A stretch of 5,676 nucleotides of DNA from Bryobacteraceae bacterium (GTDB taxonomy: Bacteria; Acidobacteriota; Terriglobia; Bryobacterales; Bryobacteraceae), in NCBI GenBank assembly GCA_947456995.1, contig CANGVB010000280.1:1-5676 (forward strand), in the 5' to 3' direction. The notes below the pieces were generated by a model that made no database searches, was not told the DNA's origin, and was given only the letters and a program-made list of their open reading frames with translations. The position numbers and the translations under genes are program-made. Position 1 is the stretch's first letter. Every line of letters begins with the position of its first letter. Shown piece after piece: positions 1 through 5,489 of the stretch.

Positions 1-479
1 GGTTGTGAGATGCCCCAGATGCCGACTTTGCCGTTGTTTGATGGGATGTTCTTGATGAGCCATTCGATGGTGTCGTAGGCGTCGCTTGATTCATCGATAT
101 CTTTGGGGCCTTGCTTGTTGGGCTTGAAGGGACGGGTGAGGGTGAAGTCGCCTTCGCTCATGTTGCGGCCGCGGACGTCCTGGTAGACGAAGATGAATTT
201 CTCGCGGGAGAAGAGTGGAGAGGGGCCGAGGTTGAGCGGGTATTTGTCGATGCCGTAAGGGGCGACGCTGTAGGGCGTGCGCTGGAGGAGGATTGGGTAG
301 GTCTTGCCGTCGGTGAGGGCGTCCTTTGGCATGTAGACGCTGGCGAAGAGTTTGACGCCGTCGCGCATCGGGATCTTGTGATCGTACTTGGAGTAGTTCT
401 CGCGGATGAATGGATCGGGTGGGGGTGGGGCCTGTTGCGCCAGGAGGGGTAGAACGTAGAGAGCAGCCAGCAATCGCAT
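1..479 (-). CDS. CocE/NonD-type alpha/beta hydrolase (X-Pro dipeptidyl-peptidase S15-like), N-terminal part, runs off left edge
   Basis: Starts at ATG 479-477 and stays open to the left edge (159 codons plus 2 nt). Residues 1-14 (MRLLAALYVLPLLA followed by QQ) look like a very short Sec signal peptide, so the enzyme is probably exported. The mature part matches the start of the CocE/NonD (peptidase S15) hydrolase family: KIPMRDGVKLFASVYMP near residues 35-51, LLQRTPY with Tyr70 at the position that supplies the oxyanion tyrosine in CocE, YQDVRGRNMSEGDF near 99-112, and the nucleophile elbow GIWGIS at the window edge with Ser158 as predicted nucleophile. Family members hydrolyse esters, acyl-amino acids or X-Pro peptides; the substrate here cannot be told. 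The Asp and His of the triad and the jelly-roll domain lie outside the window. Only 10 nt separate its start from the upstream SDR gene, so it is probably co-transcribed. No clear Shine-Dalgarno is visible. Confidence 0.88.
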   Translation of the reverse strand, partial: MRLLAALYVLPLLAQQAPPPPDPFIRENYSKYDHKIPMRDGVKLFASVYMPKDALTDGKTYPILLQRTPYSVAPYGIDKYPLNLGPSPLFSREKFIFVYQDVRGRNMSEGDFTLTRPFKPNKQGPKDIDESSDAYDTIEWLIKNIPSNNGKVGIWGISQ

Positions 480-489
480 AGATGTGATT

Positions 490-1431
490 CTAGCGAGCGT
501 CTTTGACCAAGTGTTGGGCAGCTTCGGGCCAGGTTGGAAATTGGAAGTCGAAACCGGCGTTGAGGAGGCGGGTTGGGACGACTCTTCTTGACTTCAAGAT
601 GAGCTCGCTTTCGGTGCGGAGGAAGAATGCGCCGAACTCGATCATCCATTCTTTGGCGGGGAGGCCGATGGATTGGCCCCAGGCTTTGCGGAGTTCGCTC
701 ATGAATTCGCTGTTGGGGAGCGGGTGGGGCGAGCAGAGGTTGATGGGGCCGCTTAAGTCTTCTCGTTCGATGAGGAAGTCTATGGCTCGGGTGAAGTCTC
801 GATGGTGGATCCAGGAGACGTATTGGTCGCCGCTGCCGGCTGTGCCGCCGAGGCCTAACTTTACGAGCCTCGAGAGGACGCTGAAGACGCCGCCGGGGTC
901 TGGGCTCATGGTCATCGCGGAGCGCAGGGCGACCTTGCGGGTGTTGGGAGTATTGGCTGAGAAGAAGGTGTCTTCCCATTTGGTGGCGACGTCGATGGAG
1001 AATCGCCATGTGAAGGGGGCGTTGGGTTCTTTGCCGCCGAGCTCGCCGGTGATGTCGTCCTGGGGGCGTTCGTAGGCGTGGCGGTAGATTGTTGCCGTGG
1101 AGGCGTTGAGCCAGAGACTCGGAGGTGTTTTGGCTCTGGCAATGCATTCGCCCAAGACATGAGTGGATTCGATGCGGGAGCGGAGGATTTGGGCGCGGTT
1201 CGATTCGGTGTAGCGGCAATCGACACTGCGGCCGGCCAGGTTGATTACGACGTCGGTTGCGTCGAGGAGGTAGGCCCAGGTGCCTGGGCTTGCGCCGTCC
1301 CAGGGGAGGCTGCGCCAGGGCATGTTTTGCGGGTAGCGGGAGAGGATGGTGACTTCGTGGCCTTGGGCGTGGAGGCGACGGGCGAGGATGGTGCCGACCT
1401 GGCCGGAGCCGCCGGGGATGAGGATGCGCAT
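490..1431 (-). CDS. TIGR01777/YfcH-like SDR protein with C-terminal DUF1731
   Basis: 313 residues from ATG 1431-1429, close to the usual length of about 300 for the TIGR01777 (YfcH, SDR39U1) family. The N-terminus is a Rossmann strand and glycine loop (MRILIPGGSGQVG, Gly7-Gly10-Gly13) for NAD(P). Family marks follow: DVVINLAGRSVDCRY near 60-74, the SRIEST segment near 85-90, NASTATIY near 109-116, KWEDTF near 151-156, GLGGTAGSGDQYVSWIH near 193-209 and a C-terminal DUF1731 tail (RVVPTRLLNAGFDFQFP, 283-299). The classical SDR YxxxK pair is not apparent; this is usual for this subfamily, whose reaction is not established (old 'SulA/cell division inhibitor' labels are unreliable). The gene starts 6 nt after the PIN toxin stop and ends 10 nt before the hydrolase start, so it is the middle of a leftward operon. 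A purine-rich GGAAGAAGAG stretch about a dozen bases upstream, inside the toxin 3' end, may serve as its ribosome site. Cytoplasmic. Confidence 0.9.
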   Translation of the reverse strand: MRILIPGGSGQVGTILARRLHAQGHEVTILSRYPQNMPWRSLPWDGASPGTWAYLLDATDVVINLAGRSVDCRYTESNRAQILRSRIESTHVLGECIARAKTPPSLWLNASTATIYRHAYERPQDDITGELGGKEPNAPFTWRFSIDVATKWEDTFFSANTPNTRKVALRSAMTMSPDPGGVFSVLSRLVKLGLGGTAGSGDQYVSWIHHRDFTRAIDFLIEREDLSGPINLCSPHPLPNSEFMSELRKAWGQSIGLPAKEWMIEFGAFFLRTESELILKSRRVVPTRLLNAGFDFQFPTWPEAAQHLVKDAR

Positions 1432-1437
1432 TTGGCG

Positions 1438-1860
1438 CTAATGCTCTTCTTCCAGAAACGGATTTTTCACTTGCAGCTTGCCAACGTGCCGATTCGACTG
1501 GAGGTCTTCGCTCCAGAGAATGCTGGCTCCAACTTGAATGGCACTGTTGAGCACAAGTGCATCCCACCACGATATCTTGCTGTTTCGCTGCAAAACAAGG
1601 GCGTGTAGGATATCAGCGTGTACTGGCCTGTGAATTGTCCAGTAACTAAAGTCAGAGACCAGTTCCTCCAAATCTCTATTGCTTAGCTTGAGTTTGCGAC
1701 TGCCAACAGATACAAACTCAACAAGCACTTGCGTACTCAGTGCACCGCTATTGGAGGTTTCCAGACGCTGTATGAGCTCAACGGCTTTGGCGTGTTTGAT
1801 TTTGTCGGCCGTATCGTGAGCGTAGATGAGGATATTCGTGTCGATGAACTCAACGTTCAT
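1438..1860 (-). CDS. vapC: PIN-domain ribonuclease toxin (VapC family)
   Basis: 140 residues from ATG 1860-1858. A longer frame reaches back to 1914, but those 18 extra residues lie inside the antitoxin gene and do not resemble a PIN N-terminus, whereas MNVEFIDTNILIYAHD is the classic start. The four PIN acidic positions are present: Asp7 (IDTN), Glu48 (VLVEF), Asp100 (SWWDA) and Asp119 (WSEDL), predicted to bind Mg/Mn for RNA cleavage, so the nuclease looks intact. VapC toxins cleave tRNA or rRNA and are held inactive by the co-made antitoxin; the target here is unknown. The start codon overlaps the end of the antitoxin by 11 nt (1850-1860), implying translational coupling. Base composition is lower in GC than the adjacent SDR gene (28/60 in 1681-1740 against 40/60 in 1021-1080 by hand count), consistent with acquisition by transfer. 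Confidence 0.92.
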   Translation of the reverse strand: MNVEFIDTNILIYAHDTADKIKHAKAVELIQRLETSNSGALSTQVLVEFVSVGSRKLKLSNRDLEELVSDFSYWTIHRPVHADILHALVLQRNSKISWWDALVLNSAIQVGASILWSEDLQSNRHVGKLQVKNPFLEEEH

Positions 1861-2107
1861 AGATTTCGTCGCGAGTCCAGGTAATCCCGCGACCGTTGGT
1901 GCGATCCTTTGCATTTTTCATGCGATCAAACATACGGGCACGAGCGGCAAGTCTATCTTTGTCGATGGGGGCTTGCATGATCTGACGTATTGCTTCGGTG
2001 GCCACAGCGGTCATGGATTGATTTCGCTGGGCAGCGAAGACTTTAAATTCCTTGAGTAGCGACTCAGGAAGATTGAGCGTGATGTTGCGGTGATTTTCCG
2101 ACTTCAC
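1850..2107 (-). CDS. vapB: Ribbon-helix-helix antitoxin (VapB-like)
   Basis: 85 residues from GTG 2107-2105. The N-terminal half is a ribbon-helix-helix DNA-binding fold: RNITLNLPESLL (residues 7-18) is the beta strand and start of helix A, then KEFKVFAAQRNQSMTAVATEAIRQIM (19-44, split around RNQSM) gives the two helices. The basic, flexible C-terminus (about 49-85, ending ITWTRDEIYER) is the expected toxin-binding tail. Upstream neighbour of a PIN toxin with an 11-nt overlap, the standard order for type II pairs. The family name VapB is used by position; several unrelated folds carry it. No other in-frame Met occurs before residue 32, so GTG is preferred. An in-frame CTG at 2116-2114 is the only other near start, before a stop at 2131-2129. 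The GTG lies in one arm of a 37-bp palindrome, so binding of the antitoxin there would block its own expression. Confidence 0.88.
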   Translation of the reverse strand: MKSENHRNITLNLPESLLKEFKVFAAQRNQSMTAVATEAIRQIMQAPIDKDRLAARARMFDRMKNAKDRTNGRGITWTRDEIYER

Positions 2108-2138
2108 ATAAATCAGTGTATCACGTATTTATGTGAAG
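2102..2138. promoter_or_regulatory. 37-bp near-perfect palindrome, candidate toxin-antitoxin operator
   Basis: Arms CTTCACATAAAT (2102-2113) and ATTTATGTGAAG (2127-2138) are exact inverted repeats. Inside them GTG (2116-2118) and CAC (2122-2124) pair about the same centre, base 2120. In all, 15 of 18 base pairs are symmetric. It overlaps the antitoxin GTG start. Ribbon-helix-helix antitoxins bind palindromes at their own promoter, cooperatively with the toxin, so this is the natural operator. That assignment is inference; the symmetry is read directly. Confidence 0.75.
2115..2123 (-). promoter_or_regulatory. Candidate extended -10 promoter for vapBC
   Basis: Read leftward, bases 2123-2115 are TGATACACT, which fits the extended -10 form TGnTAnAnT. 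No good -35 hexamer lies 16-18 bp upstream. The expected start of transcription, about 7 bases further on, falls at or next to the G of the antitoxin GTG (2107), which would make the mRNA leaderless. That agrees with the lack of any Shine-Dalgarno ahead of the GTG. The element sits over the centre of the palindrome, so operator binding would occlude it. Suggestive only. Confidence 0.35.
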
Positions 2139-2157
2139 CGATTTCAGGGAAATATTT

Positions 2158-2185
2158 CATTGGCTTGCTCCAATGGCCTAATTGG
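2158..2185. promoter_or_regulatory. 11-bp-phased ATTGG / CCAAT / ATTGG array, candidate PdxR-type binding site
   Basis: ATTGG begins at 2159, CCAAT at 2170 and ATTGG at 2181, each step exactly 11 bp. The first two form the inverted repeat CATTGG-N6-CCAATG (2158-2175). The first and third are direct repeats 22 bp apart, so they lie on the same helix face. MocR-type regulators commonly bind repeated short elements upstream of their own gene, and this array lies 23-50 bp ahead of the regulator ATG. Two more CCAAT copies (2213-2217, 2234-2238) fall inside the start of the coding region. Confidence 0.4.
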
Positions 2186-2193
2186 ACTACCAT

Positions 2194-2200
2194 TATGTAT
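2194..2200 (+). promoter_or_regulatory. Possible -10 element of the pdxR-pdxST operon
   Basis: TATGTAT lies 7 bases before the regulator ATG at 2208. If used, transcription would begin at or beside the A of the ATG, giving a leaderless mRNA, which fits the absence of a Shine-Dalgarno. No convincing -35 hexamer is seen, as is common for activator-dependent promoters. Weak call. Confidence 0.2.
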
Positions 2201-2207
2201 TCCGGCT

Positions 2208-3560
2208 ATGATCCAATTGCCTCAAATCAACGGCCAATCGGAAGTTCCACTGTACCGCCAGCTCTATGAAGGGCTTCGGGACAGCATATTGGCTGGTGCG
2301 CTGAAGGACGGGGACCGGCTGCCGCCGACCCGGGATCTGGCTTTGCAGTTGAATCTGAACCGGGCTACGGTGAGTGCGGCTTATGCGTTGCTTGAGGAAG
2401 ACGGGCTGGTAAATGGGCAGGTGGGGCGGGGAAGTTATGTGCAGAATAAGCCCCAACTGGAAAGCCGTGAAATTTCGTTTTCGACTTCGCGGCCGGCTGA
2501 GGAGTTGTTTCCTTTAGACGAAGTGCGTGAGGTTACTACCGAGGTGATGCGCAACTCGGCGGCGCAGGTGTTGCAGCTGGGTTCGCCTCTTGGTTATGGG
2601 CCGTTGCGGGAATTTCTGATTCAGGAAGCGATTGCCGAGGGTGTGTTTGACCCGAGCGAGGACGATCTTCTGATTACCTCTGGCTGCCAGCAGGCGCTGG
2701 ATTTGATTCACAAGGCCCTGATTGGGCCTGGGGGAATGGTGCATGCCGAGGAGCCTGTTTATCCGGGGCTGCGGAATGCGTTTCAGCGTGCGCTGACGGT
2801 GGATGCCAATCAGGCTGCGGTGGAGGCGATGATTGTGACGCCTAGCTTTCGCAATCCAACTGGCTACACGATGAGTTTGGGTGAGCGGCGCGAGATTGCC
2901 GAAGCTACGCGGTTGGGGCGGCGCTTGTTGATTGAAGTGGATATCTATTCGCGGCTTCGTTATTCGGGTGAGGCGCTGCCGACGATTCGTTCTCTAGGGG
3001 CGGGATCGCAGGCGTTGTTGCTGCGGAGTTTTTCGAAGATTGCCTTCCCTGGTTTGCGCGTGGGCTGGGTGATTGGATCGAAGGCTCTGATTGGCAAGCT
3101 GGCTACGGCCAAGCAATGGACCGATTTGCATTCTGATCAGTTGTCGCAGGCGATTCTGCTGGAGTTCTCGCGGAGTGGGCGGCTTGATGCGCATCTGGGC
3201 CGCGTGCTTGAGGCTGGCCGTGTGCGGCTGGCTACTACGCTTGAGACGCTGGAGCAGGTGTTGCCGCAGGGATCGAGATTTACGCGGCCGCAGGGTGGCA
3301 TGAACCTTTGGGTGACGTTGCCGCGCGGGTGTGACAGTTCGGCGGTGCTTGAGAAGGCGCGTCGCGAGGGTGTGTCGTATCTGCCCGGGCGTTACTTCAG
3401 CATCAGCACGCCGATGAATGAAAGTTTCCGTTTGAGTTTTGCCGGATTGAGTCCCGCTCGCATTGTTGACGGGCTTCGACGGCTTGGCCCTTTGTTTGAA
3501 GAAGAGGCAAAAATCGCCTCAAGATACCAGGACCCGATGCCAGAGATGGCGATGGTCTGA
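2208..3560 (+). CDS. pdxR: MocR/PdxR-type GntR-family regulator with aminotransferase domain
   Basis: 450 residues from ATG 2208; the frame is open back to a GTG at 2133, but the extra 25 residues are not GntR-like and lie in the control region. Residues 12-78 are a GntR winged helix (PLYRQLYEGLRDSILAG, LPPTRDLALQLNLNRATV, LLEEDGLVNGQVGRGSYV). From about 90 on is a fold-type I aminotransferase domain with the PLP residues kept: Asn216 of NPTG, Asp245 and Tyr247 (EVDIYSRLRY), Schiff-base Lys277 (SFSK), Arg284 (PGLRVGW) and the carboxylate-binding Arg408 (FRLSF). Such proteins sense PLP or PLP adducts and control B6 genes. The pdxST genes directly downstream on the same strand make PLP sensing the likely role, by inference. 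Odd points: only 28 residues separate EEPVYPG (181-187) from NPTG (216), about 20 fewer than I recall for GabR-like proteins, and the usual EDD is EVD. A 24-nt gap leads to pdxS. No SD is seen before the ATG. Confidence 0.88.
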   Translation: MIQLPQINGQSEVPLYRQLYEGLRDSILAGALKDGDRLPPTRDLALQLNLNRATVSAAYALLEEDGLVNGQVGRGSYVQNKPQLESREISFSTSRPAEELFPLDEVREVTTEVMRNSAAQVLQLGSPLGYGPLREFLIQEAIAEGVFDPSEDDLLITSGCQQALDLIHKALIGPGGMVHAEEPVYPGLRNAFQRALTVDANQAAVEAMIVTPSFRNPTGYTMSLGERREIAEATRLGRRLLIEVDIYSRLRYSGEALPTIRSLGAGSQALLLRSFSKIAFPGLRVGWVIGSKALIGKLATAKQWTDLHSDQLSQAILLEFSRSGRLDAHLGRVLEAGRVRLATTLETLEQVLPQGSRFTRPQGGMNLWVTLPRGCDSSAVLEKARREGVSYLPGRYFSISTPMNESFRLSFAGLSPARIVDGLRRLGPLFEEEAKIASRYQDPMPEMAMV

Positions 3561-3572
3561 TTTCCAATTTCC

Positions 3573-3576
3573 GGAG
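3573..3576 (+). promoter_or_regulatory. Shine-Dalgarno of pdxS
   Basis: GGAG at 3573-3576 is followed by 8 bases and the ATG at 3585. It is the clearest ribosome-binding site in the window and fits the high expression needed for the dodecameric synthase. The upstream genes of both operons lack such a site. Confidence 0.75.
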
Positions 3577-3584
3577 TTGACACA

Positions 3585-4469
3585 ATGATTTTGAACGAAG
3601 CGTTTCGCAAGAAGATCGGCCTGGCCGAGATGTTGAAGGGTGGCGTGATCATGGACGTCACCAATGCCGAGCAGGCATTGATTGCCGAGAAAGCTGGCGC
3701 GGTTGCCGTGATGGCGCTGATCAAGGTGCCGAGCGACATTCGCAAAGAGGGTGGAGTGGCACGTATGTCGCCGATTACCTGCATCCGCGAGATTCAGGCG
3801 ACGGTGTCGATTCCAGTGATGGCCAAGGCACGTATTGGACACTTTGCCGAAGCTCAGGTGCTGGAAGCGTTGAAGGTGGACTTCATCGATGAGTCTGAAG
3901 TGTTGACTCCTGCCGATGACGAGAACCACATCGACAAGCATCCCTTCAATGTGCCCTTTGTTTGCGGCTGCCGCAATCTGGGTGAGGCATTGCGCCGGAT
4001 TGGTGAAGGCGCGGCGATGATTCGTACCAAGGGTGAAGCGGGTACTGGCAATGTGGTGGAAGCCGTGCGTCACATGCGTACGATCATTCGTGAGATGCGT
4101 CAGTTGACGGTGATGTCTCATGACGAGTTGATGGTTGCGGCAAAGCACCATCAGGCTCCTTATGAACTGATTGAGTATTGCCACAAGTTTGGCAAGTTGC
4201 CGGTGCCGAATTTCTCGGCTGGTGGCATTGCGACTCCGGCTGATGCGGCGTTGATGATGCAGTTGGGCGCAGAGACGGTGTTTGTGGGTTCTGGTATTTA
4301 CAAGAGCCCGGACCCGGTGAACTTCGCGAAGGCCATTGTGAAGGCGACGCTGAATTACAAGGATCCGGCAAAGGTGCTGGAAGCTTGTGAAGAGTTGCCG
4401 GACGGCATGCCTGGTCTTGATATTCGTCAGATCAAGTCTGAAGAGTTGATGGCGGGCCGTGGCTGGTAA
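3585..4469 (+). CDS. pdxS: Pyridoxal 5'-phosphate synthase subunit PdxS
   Basis: 294 residues, full length for the family. PdxS is the cytoplasmic (beta/alpha)8 synthase that joins ribose 5-phosphate (or ribulose 5-phosphate), glyceraldehyde 3-phosphate and ammonia into PLP in the deoxyxylulose-independent route. Ammonia comes from PdxT through a channel. Catalytic residues are in register with the Bacillus enzyme: Asp24 (VIMDVTN), Lys81 (MAKARIGH) and Lys149 ([10 protein letters not shown]), plus Asp102 ([14 protein letters not shown]), the phosphate-binding loops near 150-155 and [16 protein letters not shown] (210-225), and the usual end AGRGW. Identification is close to certain. A small departure is [12 protein letters not shown] (59-70), where most family members have S-D-P after ARM; the length is unchanged. 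It is preceded by a good Shine-Dalgarno and followed by pdxT, with an 11-nt overlap (4459-4469) that should couple translation of the two subunits. Confidence 0.98.
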   Translation: MILNEAFRKKIGLAEMLKGGVIMDVTNAEQALIAEKAGAVAVMALIKVPSDIRKEGGVARMSPITCIREIQATVSIPVMAKARIGHFAEAQVLEALKVDFIDESEVLTPADDENHIDKHPFNVPFVCGCRNLGEALRRIGEGAAMIRTKGEAGTGNVVEAVRHMRTIIREMRQLTVMSHDELMVAAKHHQAPYELIEYCHKFGKLPVPNFSAGGIATPADAALMMQLGAETVFVGSGIYKSPDPVNFAKAIVKATLNYKDPAKVLEACEELPDGMPGLDIRQIKSEELMAGRGW

Positions 4470-5031
4470 GGGTAAGCTCTTCGGCGTACTCGCACTGCAG
4501 GGAGATTTTGAAAAGCATCAGCACTCACTTGAGGGTGCTGGTGCGAGGCAGTGTGAGGTTCGGAATCTGGATGATCTGAAGCGCGTGGATGCGTTGGTGA
4601 TTCCCGGTGGGGAATCGACGACGATGCTGCGGCTTATGGATTATTACGATCTGTTTGAGCCGCTGAAGGCGTTTGGCGCGGAGAAGCCGATCTTTGGGAC
4701 TTGTGCCGGGGCGATTCTGATGGCTCGTGGTGTGAGCTCGCCGGCGCAGAAGTCGCTCGATTTGATGGATATCGACGTTGAGCGAAATGCCTACGGCCGG
4801 CAGGTGGATTCGCGGATTATTGAACTGGAATCCAGTATCGGGAATGTTGAGGCCGTGTTCATTCGCGCGCCGATTATTCGAAGAACGGGACCTGAGGTAG
4901 AAGTGCTGGCGAGTTATCTTGGAGATGCTGTGCTTGTGAGACAAGGTAAGCATATGGCAGCTACTTTTCATCCCGAGCTTACCGATGATACTCGCGTGCA
5001 CAAGCTCTTTATGGACCTTGTAGGGGAATGA
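4459..5031 (+). CDS. pdxT: Pyridoxal 5'-phosphate synthase glutaminase subunit PdxT
   Basis: 190 residues from GTG 4459, normal length. A class I glutamine amidotransferase that hydrolyses glutamine and passes ammonia to PdxS within the 12+12 PLP synthase complex. The N-terminus [16 protein letters not shown] contains the conserved LALQGD strand. PGGEST (49-54) lines the glutamine site. Cys82 in FGTCAGAI is the nucleophile, and His171 with Glu173 (FHPEL) complete the triad. [10 protein letters not shown] (109-118) matches the family RNAFGRQ motif. All catalytic parts are present. The start is chosen because no ATG occurs before the LALQGD strand and GTG gives the expected length; it lies 11 nt inside the end of pdxS, so re-initiation or coupling is likely. 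The last base of its TGA stop serves the ATGA overlap with the next gene. Confidence 0.97.
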   Translation: MAGKGKLFGVLALQGDFEKHQHSLEGAGARQCEVRNLDDLKRVDALVIPGGESTTMLRLMDYYDLFEPLKAFGAEKPIFGTCAGAILMARGVSSPAQKSLDLMDIDVERNAYGRQVDSRIIELESSIGNVEAVFIRAPIIRRTGPEVEVLASYLGDAVLVRQGKHMAATFHPELTDDTRVHKLFMDLVGE

Positions 5032-5489
5032 AGCAGCGCGTACTTTTTTTGTGTATTGGAAATTCCTGCCGCTCGCAGATGGCGGAGGGTTTTGCTCGTG
5101 TTTATGGGCATGATGTGATCGATGTGGTGAGCGCCGGGTTATCGCCCGCGATGCTGGTAGATCTCAATACCAAAGCGGTGATGGAGGAGCGCGGGGTCTC
5201 GCTGGAGAAGCAGTTTCCGAAGGCACTGGAGGAGGCGTTGACGCCCGTGCCAAATCTGTTGATCAACATGAGCGGATCGAATGTGCCGCATTTTGCTGCG
5301 GAGATTCCCTCGGAGGTTTGGCGGGTTCGTGACCCTGTCGGTGAGATGCAGGGGGTGCATCGCGAGGTGCGCGATCAAGTGGAGGGACTTGTAATGAACC
5401 TCATTTTGCGGCTGCGGCAGCGACTTGGGACGCCAGCACCGGCGGCTGAAGTGAAGCCGAAGCGAATCAAGTTTGGGCGAATGGTTTAG
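5028..5489 (+). CDS. Low-molecular-weight phosphatase / ArsC-fold protein lacking redox cysteines
   Basis: 153 residues from ATG 5028, overlapping the pdxT stop as ATGA. The N-terminal RVLFLCIGNSCRSQMAEGFA holds the CX5R phosphate loop (Cys9 to Arg15, then Ser16) and is most like the ArsC branch of the LMW protein-tyrosine phosphatase fold. The DP general-acid motif is at Asp102 (VRDPVG). In thioredoxin-coupled arsenate reductases two further cysteines lie near residues 80-90; here that stretch is NLLINMSGSNVPHF (76-89) with none, and Cys14 within the loop is the only other cysteine. It therefore cannot use the classical triple-cysteine cascade. It may be a phosphatase, or an arsenate reductase regenerated by a small thiol. 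The C-terminus has a basic extension (KPKRIKFGRMV). Its place in the PLP operon hints at phosphate-ester chemistry but proves nothing. The ribosome site is poor (GGGG directly before ATG), so translation probably depends on pdxT. Confidence 0.85.
   Translation: MKQRVLFLCIGNSCRSQMAEGFARVYGHDVIDVVSAGLSPAMLVDLNTKAVMEERGVSLEKQFPKALEEALTPVPNLLINMSGSNVPHFAAEIPSEVWRVRDPVGEMQGVHREVRDQVEGLVMNLILRLRQRLGTPAPAAEVKPKRIKFGRMV

Noticed and set aside
158..1570. A 470-codon open frame on the minus strand.
   Set aside because: It spans the SDR gene, part of the toxin and part of the hydrolase in another frame. Its translation is a run of Arg, Pro, His and Ser without domain character, typical of a shadow in GC-rich DNA.
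503..1608. Two consecutive plus-strand open frames (503-1075 and 1078-1608).
   Set aside because: They are antisense to the well-supported SDR and PIN genes and their translations show no recognisable motifs.
2103..2131. Plus-strand TTCACA-N17-TATTTA as a sigma70 promoter for pdxR.
   Set aside because: The -10 is weak (TATTTA), and the hexamers are simply the two arms of the palindrome. It could still contribute, but the evidence is too thin to annotate.
2133..2207. Upstream GTG extension of the pdxR frame by 25 residues.
   Set aside because: The extra residues do not resemble a GntR N-terminus and would place the palindrome arm and the phased repeats inside the coding region.
3504..3520. 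Hairpin GAGGC/GCCTC with a 7-base loop near the end of pdxR, as a terminator or attenuator.
   Set aside because: The stem is only 5 bp, no T-run follows, and it is inside the coding sequence.
3577..3582. TTGACA just before pdxS as a -35 box.
   Set aside because: It lies between the Shine-Dalgarno and the ATG, and no -10 follows at suitable spacing; any transcript would start inside pdxS.
3519..4184. Minus-strand open frame of 221 codons.
   Set aside because: It is antisense to pdxS, which is certain, and is rich in His, Arg and Asn with no family signature.
4525..5001. Minus-strand open frame of 158 codons opposite pdxT.
   Set aside because: It is the complement of the catalytic PdxT gene and lacks any protein-family features.
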